Shown here piece by piece: positions 7,133-15,622 of a stretch of DNA of 18,492 nt. A program made the position numbers and the translations under genes. Every line of letters starts with the position of its first letter. Position 1 is the stretch's first letter. The stretch is from Bacteroidales bacterium (lineage in GTDB: Bacteria > Bacteroidota > Bacteroidia > Bacteroidales > UBA10428): assembly GCA_016935595.1 (NCBI GenBank), contig JAFGQQ010000175.1, positions 1-18,492 of the forward strand. The letters run 5' to 3'. The notes under the pieces were generated by a model that searched no databases, had not been told where the DNA came from, and saw only the letters and a list, made by a program, of their open reading frames with translations.

Positions 7133-8062
7133 TTATATTCCTGCACCGTCTGAGAACATACCTTCTTTAGCCTTAAATTGAATTACTTTGGAATTGGTAG
7201 GTAAATCATGATCTATCCAAACATTGCCTCCAATTATAGAATTTTCCCCAATTGTAATTCTGCCTAATATAGTAGCCTGTGCATATATGATAACATTATC
7301 TTTAACAATTGGATGGCGGGGAATACCTTTAATTGGATTTCCTTCATCGTCAACAGGAAAACTTTTTGCACCCAATGTTACACCCTGGTATATTTTTACC
7401 TTATTTCCAATAATAGAAGTTTCTCCTATCACAACACCAGTACCATGATCGATGGTAAAATATTCTCCAATTTCAGCGCCCGGATGGATGTCAATTCCAG
7501 TTTCAGAGTGTGCCAATTCTGAAATGATTCGAGGGATTAAAGGTACTTTTAATTTCAATAATTCATTAGCTATTCTATAATTTGTTATTGCTCTAATTCC
7601 GGGATAGCAAAAAATTACCTCACCCATCGATTTTGAGGCTGGATCTCCCAAATAAGTTGCTTTAACATCAGTCGATAATTTATGCCGTAAAACGGGTAAT
7701 CTATTTATAAATTCATTAGCAAATCCTCTTGCTTTTTTTGCACATTCAAATTTACAGTTTGCTCTTGTTCTGTCCTTGCACTCAAAGCATAATCCGCTTA
7801 ATATCTGTTCATACAGCAATTCATCCAGCTTATTTATATTAACACCAGTATAATACTTTAAGTTATCTACATGTAAACCTGAATTGCCAAAAAAACCAGG
7901 AAATAAAATTTCTCTTAAAATATCAACTATTTCAACAAGTTTATCAATTGATGGCAGTTTCTCTCCATGTAAGGGTTCATGAAACATTTCGTTATATATA
8001 CTTGAATCTGATAAATCTTCAATTATTAAATTAAAGTTTACTTTATCATTAAATTTTTCCAT
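7133..8062 (-). CDS. cysE: serine O-acetyltransferase (long N-terminal variant)
   Basis: The 309-residue enzyme transfers acetyl from acetyl-CoA to L-serine, the first step of cysteine synthesis in the cytoplasm. The left-handed beta-helix begins with H-S-E-T-G-I-D-I-H-P-G-A and D-H-G-T-G-V-V-I-G-E. Asp191 and His206 match the catalytic pair of E. coli CysE (Asp143, His158) with the same 15-residue spacing. The motifs V-T-L-G-A-K-S and P-R-H-P contribute to CoA binding. The N-terminal part (about 1-130) is longer than in the short plant and enteric forms. It contains four cysteines, C92-x2-C95-x7-C103-x3-C107, which could bind a metal or act as a redox switch; this is inferred from spacing only. 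No cysK is adjacent. The ATG at 8062-8060 is the start. The 115-base gap upstream shows no convincing promoter. Confidence 0.92.
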   Translation of the reverse strand: MEKFNDKVNFNLIIEDLSDSSIYNEMFHEPLHGEKLPSIDKLVEIVDILREILFPGFFGNSGLHVDNLKYYTGVNINKLDELLYEQILSGLCFECKDRTRANCKFECAKKARGFANEFINRLPVLRHKLSTDVKATYLGDPASKSMGEVIFCYPGIRAITNYRIANELLKLKVPLIPRIISELAHSETGIDIHPGAEIGEYFTIDHGTGVVIGETSIIGNKVKIYQGVTLGAKSFPVDDEGNPIKGIPRHPIVKDNVIIYAQATILGRITIGENSIIGGNVWIDHDLPTNSKVIQFKAKEGMFSDGAGI

Positions 8063-8177
8063 TATTCAACTATTTTGTCAAAATATTAAATCAATTATAA
8101 AATATTATATACAAATCTCATAATAAAAATCATTAAAAAATCAAATTTAAATTTCTAGTAACAAATTGAATATTAAG

Positions 8178-9794
8178 CTATTTTTCTTTTTGCGAGCCAA
8201 GTATAAGTTGATTATAGAATTTAGGATGACTAATTATCTCAAGTGCTTTATTAAATCCTTCATCATTTTGATTAATTATTTCATAAAATTCACTTGTATT
8301 CCATATATCCCTTGCAATATATGCTTTAATAAGTAATTTAATATTTTCCTTATCTTGATTAAATTCTTCTTCTTTATATTCAAGGTTATCTTTTTCTTTC
8401 GCAAAATCAATTAATTCTTCTAAAATTTTATCGGTTATTTCAAATTCTAGTTTAAAAGTCTCAAAATCTTTATATTTTTTTATTAAAGATTTTCGGTTAT
8501 TATCAACATATGTTAATATAAACCTGTTAAAAATCCCTTGTCGAACTAACTTTCTGTAGTATTCAGAATTCGCATTAGTATCAAGCGGAATAAAATAATC
8601 TGGCATAATCCCTCCCCCACCATATACTATACGTCTATTAACCAGTGTTTTATATTTCAAAGAATCGGGGAAATGAATTGAATCTTCATTCACTAATTCC
8701 CCGTTATTATACCTGTCGATAAGTTCTTTGGCATAATCTTCAATATTTCCATCTTCATAAGGTTTTTGAATTAATCTTCCGGTAGGTGTATAATAACGGG
8801 CAATTGTAAGTTTTAACATAGACCCGTCTGGCAGATTAAATGGCCTTTGGACTAAACCCTTTCCAAAAGATCTTCGCCCCATAATTAAACCTCTGTCCCA
8901 ATCCTGAACTGCACCAGCAACAATTTCACTAGCCGAAGCCGAACCCTCATCGATTAAAACTATTAGTCTGCCTTCTTCAAAACAACCGCTCGATGAGGAT
9001 ATATAATCACGTTTTGGGCTTTTTAATCCTTGAGTATATACAATTAATTTATTTTCAGATAAAAACTCATCAGCTAATTCATAAGCTACATTTAAATATC
9101 CACCTCCATTATTTCTTAAATCTAAAATTAAATGTTTAAAATTTGTATTTTCAAATTCCTTCATTGCCGAACGAAACTCATCCATAGTGGTTAAAGAAAA
9201 TTGGTTTAATCTTATATATCCGATACTATCAGCAATAATATATGAAGCATCAAGACTAAATATTGGAATTTTGTCCCTTACTATAGTAAAATCCAACAAA
9301 TCATTTAATCCACGTCTTTTAATACTCACATTCACTTTTGTTCCCTTCGGGCCCATCAGTTTTTCACGAACTTCAGTAGTTGTTATTCCAATTCCTGCAA
9401 CATTTTCACCTTCTATTTTTACAATTCTGTCACCTGCTTTTATACCAACTTTTTCGGAGGGCCCGCCTGAAATCGGATTTATAACAAAAATGGTATCAAA
9501 TAAAACATTAAATTGAATCCCTATTCCTTCAAATTCGCCATGCAATGGTTCATTCATTTCTTGTACCTCATCTTTATTAAGATATGCACTATGAGGATCC
9601 AATTCTTCTACCATTCTAATTATAGCAGCCTCAACTAATTTTTCCTGGTTAACGGTATCAACATAAAAAACATCGATATATCCAAGTACTTTATGTATTT
9701 TAAATATTTCACTATTTAAACTTTGACTATTTAATAAAAAAGTTAATTGCAAAAAAAACAATCCCAAAATCAATTCATTTATTTTAATTCTCAT
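8178..9794 (-). CDS. S41 family C-terminal processing peptidase (CtpA/Prc type)
   Basis: The 538-residue exported serine protease starts at the ATG at 9794. An N-terminal hydrophobic stretch (about 8-22) ending S-Q-S acts as signal peptide or anchor. The regions in order are: an N-terminal helical part with D-P-H-S-A-Y-L; a PDZ domain (about 85-165: G-E-F-E-G-I-G-I-Q, S-G-G-P-S-E-K-V-G-I-K-A-G-D-R-I); and the S41 core. The core has I-L-D-L-R-N-N-G-G-G, then S-A-S-A-S-E-I with catalytic Ser287, and S-F-G-K-G with Lys312, giving the Ser-Lys dyad with the family's 25-residue spacing. G-G-I-M-P-D is the usual end of the core. A C-terminal helical, acidic extension of about 130 residues (about 405-538) follows. 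It probably cleaves envelope proteins in the periplasm. The gene lies 110 bases downstream of the repeat-protein gene. Substrates are unknown. Confidence 0.92.
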   Translation of the reverse strand: MRIKINELILGLFFLQLTFLLNSQSLNSEIFKIHKVLGYIDVFYVDTVNQEKLVEAAIIRMVEELDPHSAYLNKDEVQEMNEPLHGEFEGIGIQFNVLFDTIFVINPISGGPSEKVGIKAGDRIVKIEGENVAGIGITTTEVREKLMGPKGTKVNVSIKRRGLNDLLDFTIVRDKIPIFSLDASYIIADSIGYIRLNQFSLTTMDEFRSAMKEFENTNFKHLILDLRNNGGGYLNVAYELADEFLSENKLIVYTQGLKSPKRDYISSSSGCFEEGRLIVLIDEGSASASEIVAGAVQDWDRGLIMGRRSFGKGLVQRPFNLPDGSMLKLTIARYYTPTGRLIQKPYEDGNIEDYAKELIDRYNNGELVNEDSIHFPDSLKYKTLVNRRIVYGGGGIMPDYFIPLDTNANSEYYRKLVRQGIFNRFILTYVDNNRKSLIKKYKDFETFKLEFEITDKILEELIDFAKEKDNLEYKEEEFNQDKENIKLLIKAYIARDIWNTSEFYEIINQNDEGFNKALEIISHPKFYNQLILGSQKEK

Positions 9795-9904
9795 AATCCT
9801 AAATATCTGTAAATAATAAATTTATCTTAATATAAAACATTTACAATAAAAAGTCGGCAATATAAAAATTTTTATTAAAAAGATGGAAAAATAATTTTTA
9901 TAAA

Positions 9905-11635
9905 TTAAAACGAGGTTGCAAATTCAAAATTTTGACTTTTTTCGTTTCCTAATTTATCTAATGCCCTAACTTTTAATAAATAATCTTTTCCTTTTGAGAA
10001 ATTACTTATTAAACCCGAATATAATTTTTCTGGTTGTCCGTTTATCGAATAATACATTTTATCAAAACCCACATATTGGTCTGTTGATGAAAGAAAAACC
10101 ACAACATGATCAGGAAATACTTCAATATTTTTATTTTCAAATTCTTTTTTACTCATAGGAAATACACTAAAGCGTGAATATATTTCCGGTCCGTTATTAT
10201 CAACTATTACAATAAATTCTGCTTGATTTGTATTATTAACATTATCAGTTCCAGTAAAAAATATTATATGCCTGCCCTCGGAGTCAATCGTAAATGGATT
10301 GGTATATTCAATTAAATCCGAATCATCTATCTTATATTCAATCTTGTTAATTCCGGATTCAGGATCTTTACCAACTAATTTTATTTTTGACTTATTACTA
10401 ATAAAAACACTATCACTCGAACTAAACATTGGACCGATAAATGTATAATCGAGTACAGGCCCAGATAGATCGATATATGGTAAATCAACATGTGTGTTAG
10501 ATTGGCTGTTATCAACACTCTTATTATTCACATAATCAACTGCATAAGTTTTAACAACTATATTTCCTGAAGAATTATCCAGATAAAACGGGTTATCATA
10601 TAATTTATATTCGCTCCCATTAATTGAATAATATACTTCTTTTACTCCAGCTTTATTATCAAATGTTGTTATTTTAAATTTTGTTCTTCCTGATGAATAT
10701 TCAATTCCACCCGAGATAAAACTATTTCCTAAGATTTCTTCAACTATTGTTGGTGCGGTTTTATCTAAATAAAATTTATATTCATTAAGAGTTTCTTCAT
10801 TTTTCACCATATCTATTGAATAATACTTTAATGTATGATCGCCTTGAGCAAGACTTGATGTTTTAATAGGATATTTATATTGTATTTTATTGCCATCATC
10901 TATTTGATAATAAATACCCAATATTCCATTTTTATCATTCGAAATTATTTCTATTGATGACCTGGAAGATAAAATATCATTATGTTTATCGCCCGAAAAT
11001 TTAAGTTCAGATTTTGGATTAGTTTTATCAGTTATAATAGTAATGCTTTTTGTAATTTCAATATTTCCAACATTATCAACGCTGTAATATTGAATAAAAT
11101 ACTCATTCTCTTCATTTAATGTAATTTCATTTGAGTATTTTTGAAATTGTTGTTTATTTATTGAATAATATGTATTCTCAATTCCCGATAATTCATCATA
11201 AGATTTAAACTTTAATTTAATCCCTCCCTTAACATAATATTTTCCTTCTTTTTTATGCAAAAATGTATCACCATAATCAATTTTTGTAATTGGGGATTTA
11301 CTATCTGCATATACTTCAAATATTATATCTTGCAAGGGATAAATAGTTTGTTTTGTTATGGTATCAACTTCCCATGGGGATCTTACAGTATTATATCCTT
11401 CAGTATCAAAATACATAGGATTGCTATATTTCGCAGTAACCTCACTTTTTAGTAAATATTTTTCCGAAGATTTATCATCGGAGGTAGATAACCATAAATA
11501 AACAGGTTCTGCTTTATTTATAAATAACCTTCCCTCAGGTGAAATATAAACTTTCTTTTCATGTTTTAATTGTTCTTGTGCAAAAGAACAATTTGCAATG
11601 ATAAGCACAAATATTAATAATTTATAGCGTCTCAT
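9905..11635 (-). CDS. secreted protein with five Ig-like/OmpL47-type repeats
   Basis: The 576-residue protein begins with a signal peptide (M-R-R-Y-K-L-L-I-F-V-L-I-I-A-N-C-S-F-A then Q), so it is exported. After about 100 residues come five tandem beta-rich repeats. Each has D-x-x-x-G-[IV]-x-x-x-Y-Y-x-I-[ND], then a Y/P-F-x segment, then Y-x-[VI]-D-x-V-x-N, and linkers of the type V-D-x-x-x-P. This pattern matches the OmpL47-type/Ig-like repeats of Bacteroidota surface proteins. I see no T9SS C-terminal sorting domain and no lipobox. The repeats probably mediate binding rather than catalysis, but the ligand is unknown. The gene follows the SiaC-like gene by 45 bases, in the same direction as the phosphatase-SiaC pair, so it may belong to that signalling operon. 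Confidence 0.75.
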   Translation of the reverse strand: MRRYKLLIFVLIIANCSFAQEQLKHEKKVYISPEGRLFINKAEPVYLWLSTSDDKSSEKYLLKSEVTAKYSNPMYFDTEGYNTVRSPWEVDTITKQTIYPLQDIIFEVYADSKSPITKIDYGDTFLHKKEGKYYVKGGIKLKFKSYDELSGIENTYYSINKQQFQKYSNEITLNEENEYFIQYYSVDNVGNIEITKSITIITDKTNPKSELKFSGDKHNDILSSRSSIEIISNDKNGILGIYYQIDDGNKIQYKYPIKTSSLAQGDHTLKYYSIDMVKNEETLNEYKFYLDKTAPTIVEEILGNSFISGGIEYSSGRTKFKITTFDNKAGVKEVYYSINGSEYKLYDNPFYLDNSSGNIVVKTYAVDYVNNKSVDNSQSNTHVDLPYIDLSGPVLDYTFIGPMFSSSDSVFISNKSKIKLVGKDPESGINKIEYKIDDSDLIEYTNPFTIDSEGRHIIFFTGTDNVNNTNQAEFIVIVDNNGPEIYSRFSVFPMSKKEFENKNIEVFPDHVVVFLSSTDQYVGFDKMYYSINGQPEKLYSGLISNFSKGKDYLLKVRALDKLGNEKSQNFEFATSF

Positions 11636-11680
11636 AAGAAGATTATATTAAGGGGTTTTTTCCTTTATTCGAAAAAAAAG

Positions 11681-12055
11681 TCAATCGGTTTCAATAAATT
11701 CGAATTCAATTTTTACATTATTTTTTAGTGCTAAACCTTCATCGTACATATCTTCATCATCTTTATGGTAAAACCACTTAATTTTTACCTTAGATTTAGC
11801 CCTTGTTTCCTCAAGTTTTGTCAGAATATTTGCAATTTGCTTTGAAGAAGCTGTATTAATATAATTTAATTTGAATTCAAATAATGTACTTTCATTAGGA
11901 TCTTTTTTATATTCATCTAGCCAATCAAAAATAGGAATATAGTAAGGAACAGGGTCATCAGCATAAGAGTTCCCTGAAATCTCAAAAATACTGTTTTGTT
12001 TATCTAACCTAATACCTGGGGAATCTTCCCTTGCCGCAACTATTAGGGCATCCAT
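11681..12055 (-). CDS. SiaC-like (DUF1987) phospho-switch protein, copy 2
   Basis: The 124-residue protein is a second member of the DUF1987/SiaC family, from the ATG at 12055-12053 to TGA at 11681. It shares the layout of the copy at 4839: I-F-E-I-S-G-N-S, P-I-F-D-W-L-D-E-Y, Y-I-N-T-A-S-S-K with Thr at residue 68, L-T-K-L-E-E, and W-F-Y-H-K-D-D-E-D-M-Y-D-E-G. The two copies differ widely elsewhere, so they are old paralogues and not a recent duplication. It lies 95 bases after the membrane phosphatase gene, which could remove the phosphate from Thr68. The only visible kinase for it is the SiaB-like protein 6 kb downstream. The target of the unphosphorylated form is unknown. Confidence 0.85.
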   Translation of the reverse strand: MDALIVAAREDSPGIRLDKQNSIFEISGNSYADDPVPYYIPIFDWLDEYKKDPNESTLFEFKLNYINTASSKQIANILTKLEETRAKSKVKIKWFYHKDDEDMYDEGLALKNNVKIEFEFIETD

Positions 12056-12150
12056 ATATATTAATTGTTTAATTTTTACTTAAATCTAATAAATCCTTTT
12101 GAGAAATCAATAAAATTATAAATAAAAAATAAATTTATACATTTAAGAAA

Positions 12151-14004
12151 CTATAATATTAATTTAAAACCAAGAACCAAAACATCATCCAGTTGGTTAT
12201 ACTGATCTTTTCTCCATTCGTATAAAGTAGAATCTAAAATTTCTTCCTGCTTATCAAATGGTTCATTATGTATATTTAACAGCAAATCTTTAAAATTAAT
12301 AAACAGGTATTTTTTCCCTTCTTCTCCTCCAAGCTGATCGAGAAAACCATCAGAAAAAAGATATATAGATGTAGGTGAATCAATATAAATTTCATGGTTT
12401 GTGAAGATTCGTTCCTCATCCATAAAAATCTGTCCTCCAATTGGTTGATTATCTCCCTTAATCCTATATAAAGTTCCGTTTTTTATATATACAAGGGGAT
12501 TTTTAGCTCCTGCAAATTGTACCATTTTACTTGTTTTATCTACCAAACATAAAGCAATATCCATACCATCTTGAACTTCAGATTTATCGTTTTGTTTAAG
12601 TTCTTTTATAATCCCTTTATTTAAATAATATAATATTTCACTTGGTTTAATAATACCATTGCTAATAATCCCATTTAAGAGATTATATGAAATCATTGAC
12701 ATTAGTGCTCCAGGCACACCATGACCGGTGCAATCAACTGCTGCTATTATAAACTTATTAATATCATTGCTTTCTTTATCTCTTTTAAAAGAATATCTTT
12801 CTCCTTCTTTCGACAGGATAGATTTTAGGTTGGTATCCGAAAACCAATAAAAATCACCGCTTACAACATCTCGAGGTCTAAATAGAATGAATGATTCCGG
12901 AACAAAATTTTTCAAATCTGATGGAGGCCGTATTATAGTATTTTGAATTCTTCTGGCATAATTAATACTATTATTAATACTAACATTCTTTTTATTTATT
13001 TCTTCTTTTTGCTTTGCAAGTAAAGTATTTGATCTTTTTTTATTCATATAACCATTGTAAAGAATTATGGCTATAATAACTAATAATATAGAAACACCAA
13101 TAATAAAATTTCTTGTTAGCGCAATATTTCTTAACCTGGCTTCCTGCTCTTTCATCATTATTTCATCTAATTGCTTTTGTTTTGTTAACAAGTCAATTTG
13201 TAATTGCCTCTCTTTACTTATAGCTTCAACCAGTTTTAAAGAATCTTCAGATTTCTTAAGCAATAATTCTGTAGCTTCTTTTTGATCTATAGCTTCTTTA
13301 GTTACACCCTCCATTTGCTTTATTTGCTTCTGTGTTTTCTCCTCGGTTTCTTTAATTTGTTGTTGTTTTAAATAGTTATCAAGTGTTGAATACAGATTAA
13401 AATATTCGAATGATTTATTAGAATTCCCCAATTGTTCGTAATTTTCAGCTAACATGCCATAGGCTCGTTTCATTAATTTAACCTCATTATTCTCCTTAAA
13501 AATATCTAATGATTCTAATAACTTGGCATTAGACTCATCGAGCCTTTTTAAATATTTCAATACATGAGCAATATTAAGCAGTTCTGAAGCGATCTCTAAT
13601 TTATTTCCTTCTTTTCGTTTGATACTTAAACTAATTTCGAAATATTTAAGTGCATTTTTGTAATCTTCAATATCTGAAAAAATTACTCCCAAATTTGTTG
13701 CAATTGCTTTAATTGCATTAGTATTTCCTAAATCTTCATTTATTTCAAGTGCTTTTAAATAATATTCCGAAGCCTCTTTAAAGCATTCATTTGTCCATAG
13801 TAAATAAGCAGCCTCACTGTAGCATCTGCTAGCTTGTGCTAAATATGAATATTTAAAATTCTCTTCTCCTTCAGTTATTAATCTTAAAATTTCTTCTTTC
13901 TTTCCGGAAGGGAGCTTATCCATTTGAGAATAAGCCTGAATGTGGGCAAGAAATATCAATAAAAATATACCTAATAAACTTCCTAAATTATATTGGCTTT
14001 TCAT
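12151..14004 (-). CDS. TPR / transmembrane / SpoIIE-type PP2C phosphatase (SiaA-like role)
   Basis: The 617-residue membrane signalling protein is read from the ATG at 14004-14002, which gives a good signal peptide (M-K-S-Q-Y-N-L-G-S-L-L-G-I-F-L-L-I-F-L). An ATG 24 bases earlier would overlap guaA. Domains in order are: periplasmic TPR repeats (about 35-215); a Glu/Gln/Lys-rich coiled coil (about 215-295); one transmembrane helix (about 299-322); a linker helix S-I-N-Y-A-R-R-I-Q-N; and a cytoplasmic SpoIIE-type PPM phosphatase. The metal aspartates are visible: Asp384 in S-G-D-F-Y-W, Asp424 in D-C-T-G-H-G-V-P-G-A-L, Asp552 in F-S-D-G-F, and Asp606/607 in Q-L-D-D-V. Such enzymes dephosphorylate anti-sigma antagonists or SiaC-type proteins, here probably the product of the next gene at 11681. 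The gene starts 14 bases after the guaA stop, so it is probably co-transcribed with it. Confidence 0.9.
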   Translation of the reverse strand: MKSQYNLGSLLGIFLLIFLAHIQAYSQMDKLPSGKKEEILRLITEGEENFKYSYLAQASRCYSEAAYLLWTNECFKEASEYYLKALEINEDLGNTNAIKAIATNLGVIFSDIEDYKNALKYFEISLSIKRKEGNKLEIASELLNIAHVLKYLKRLDESNAKLLESLDIFKENNEVKLMKRAYGMLAENYEQLGNSNKSFEYFNLYSTLDNYLKQQQIKETEEKTQKQIKQMEGVTKEAIDQKEATELLLKKSEDSLKLVEAISKERQLQIDLLTKQKQLDEIMMKEQEARLRNIALTRNFIIGVSILLVIIAIILYNGYMNKKRSNTLLAKQKEEINKKNVSINNSINYARRIQNTIIRPPSDLKNFVPESFILFRPRDVVSGDFYWFSDTNLKSILSKEGERYSFKRDKESNDINKFIIAAVDCTGHGVPGALMSMISYNLLNGIISNGIIKPSEILYYLNKGIIKELKQNDKSEVQDGMDIALCLVDKTSKMVQFAGAKNPLVYIKNGTLYRIKGDNQPIGGQIFMDEERIFTNHEIYIDSPTSIYLFSDGFLDQLGGEEGKKYLFINFKDLLLNIHNEPFDKQEEILDSTLYEWRKDQYNQLDDVLVLGFKLIL

Positions 14005-14018
14005 GTTTATATATTTAA

Positions 14019-15548
14019 TTATTCCCATTCAATTGTAGCAGGTGGTTTAGAGCTTATGTCGTATACAACCCTGTTAATTCCTTTTACTTTATTGATAATT
14101 TCATTCGAAATACGGCTCAAAAAATCATATGGTAAATGAGACCAGTCAGCAGTCATACCATCAGTAGATGAAACTGCCCTTAAGGCAACAACATTTTCAT
14201 ATGTTCTTTCATCGCCCATTACTCCTACTGATTGAATTGGCAATAAAATTGCACCAGCTTGCCAGACCTGGTCATATAATTTTTCCTTTTTTAATCCTTC
14301 AATATAAATATCGTCAACTTCTTGCAAAATTTCAACTTTTTCTTTAGTTATTTCTCCTAAAATCCTTATGGCTAAACCTGGCCCGGGGAAAGGATGCCTG
14401 CTAATAATTACATCGCTTATTTTTAAAGCTTTTCCCACTTTTCTAACTTCATCCTTAAATAACAATTTCAATGGTTCAACAACTTTTAAATTCATTCGCT
14501 CGGGTAAACCCCCAACATTATGATGCGATTTAATAGTAGCTGAAGGTCCGTTAACTGAAACAGATTCAATTACATCGGGATAGATCGTCCCTTGTGCTAA
14601 CCATTTAATATTTTTCAGGTTTTTAGCTTCTTTTTCAAAAACTTCAATAAAATTCCGGCCAATTATTTTTCTTTTTTCCTCAGGATCTGCCACACCTTGT
14701 AAATCAATTAAGAATTTTTCTTTAGCATCGACACCAATAACATTCAATCCCATATCTTTATAAGAATGCATTACCTTACTAAATTCATTTTTTCTTAACA
14801 GGCCATTATCAACAAATATACATATCAAATTTTTACCTATAGCTTTATTCAATAATACTGCAGCAACAGAAGAATCGACACCTCCGGAAAGCCCTAATAC
14901 AACTTTATCATCTCCAAGCAATGACCTTAATTCCTGGAGTGTTGATTCGATAAAAGATACAGGTGTCCATTCCTGTTTGCAGCCACAAATATTCACGACA
15001 TAATTCTGTAGTAATTTCAATCCTTCAGTTGTATGGTAGACCTCAGGATGAAACTGTATTCCATATGTATTTTCATTTTCTATTTGAAATGCCCCATATT
15101 TAACATCTTTTGTAGCAGCAACAGGTTTGAAATTTTCAGGAAGCCTAATAATTGTATCTCCATGTGACATCCACACCTGTGTGTTTAAAGTTATTCCAGT
15201 AAAAAGAGGATTATTATGATCAATAAAAGTTAAATTTGCTCTTCCGTATTCTCTGTATTTTGACGGCAGCACCTCTCCCCCATTAAAATGTGCTAAATAT
15301 TGGGCTCCATAACAAATTCCCAGTATAGGTTTAATTCCTTTAATACTCTTCAAATCGGGAATGTGTGAATTTTTATCTCTTACTGAAGACGGGCTGCCTG
15401 AAAGAATGACTCCTTTTACCGTTTCATCAATATTTGTATAATTATTAAATGGATGAATTTCGCAGTAAACATTTAATTCTCTTACACGCCTGGCAATTAA
15501 TTGCGTATATTGAGAACCAAAATCGAGAATCAAAATTTTTTCCTGCAT
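14019..15548 (-). CDS. guaA: GMP synthase (glutamine-hydrolysing)
   Basis: The 509-residue two-domain enzyme converts XMP to GMP with glutamine and ATP. The glutamine amidotransferase domain has Cys79 in G-I-C-Y-G-A-Q, and His167 and Glu169 in Q-F-H-P-E-V, which form the catalytic triad. The ATP pyrophosphatase domain has the PP-loop S-G-G-V-D-S-S (221-227), and the C-terminal dimerisation domain ends K-P-P-A-T-I-E-W-E as usual. The length matches the family. The ATG at 15548-15546 gives the standard start [14 protein letters not shown]; nine extra codons back to a TTG are not needed. A promoter-like element at 15565-15584 lies 16 bases upstream. The SpoIIE-type phosphatase gene follows after 14 bases, an unusual partner for guaA. 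Confidence 0.97.
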   Translation of the reverse strand: MQEKILILDFGSQYTQLIARRVRELNVYCEIHPFNNYTNIDETVKGVILSGSPSSVRDKNSHIPDLKSIKGIKPILGICYGAQYLAHFNGGEVLPSKYREYGRANLTFIDHNNPLFTGITLNTQVWMSHGDTIIRLPENFKPVAATKDVKYGAFQIENENTYGIQFHPEVYHTTEGLKLLQNYVVNICGCKQEWTPVSFIESTLQELRSLLGDDKVVLGLSGGVDSSVAAVLLNKAIGKNLICIFVDNGLLRKNEFSKVMHSYKDMGLNVIGVDAKEKFLIDLQGVADPEEKRKIIGRNFIEVFEKEAKNLKNIKWLAQGTIYPDVIESVSVNGPSATIKSHHNVGGLPERMNLKVVEPLKLLFKDEVRKVGKALKISDVIISRHPFPGPGLAIRILGEITKEKVEILQEVDDIYIEGLKKEKLYDQVWQAGAILLPIQSVGVMGDERTYENVVALRAVSSTDGMTADWSHLPYDFLSRISNEIINKVKGINRVVYDISSKPPATIEWE

Positions 15549-15564
15549 CCACTTAAAATTTAAC

Positions 15565-15584
15565 TTTATAAACAAACAAATATA
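15565..15584 (-). promoter_or_regulatory. promoter-like element upstream of guaA (copy 2 of a 20-bp repeat)
   Basis: On the minus strand this element begins with the -7 consensus match TATATTTG (15584-15577) and continues TTTGTTTATAAA. All 20 bases are identical to 5841-5860 upstream of the SiaB-like kinase. The distance from the -7 box to the guaA ATG is 29 bases, implying a short leader of about 20-25 bases. No convincing -33 box is seen. It lies in the 74-base gap after rnz and probably drives guaA, the phosphatase and perhaps the second SiaC-like gene. Confidence 0.55.
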
Positions 15585-15622
15585 CTAAATATAATAATCA
15601 TTTGAGATAACTCAATCAATAA

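Noticed and set aside
7224..7522. Open frames on the plus strand opposite cysE
   Set aside because: They lie wholly inside a well-identified gene on the other strand and show no family resemblance, so they are frame shadows.
8142..8153. Possible TAnnTTTG box and AAATTTAAATTT palindrome upstream of cysE
   Set aside because: The box is 80 bases from the start, has no partner -33 box, and overlaps a low-complexity palindrome.
9862..9875. 14-bp AT palindrome (ATAAAAATTTTTAT) between the repeat-protein gene and ctpA-like gene
   Set aside because: It is composed only of A and T in a very AT-rich spacer and lacks a following T run on the relevant strand; chance is the simpler explanation.
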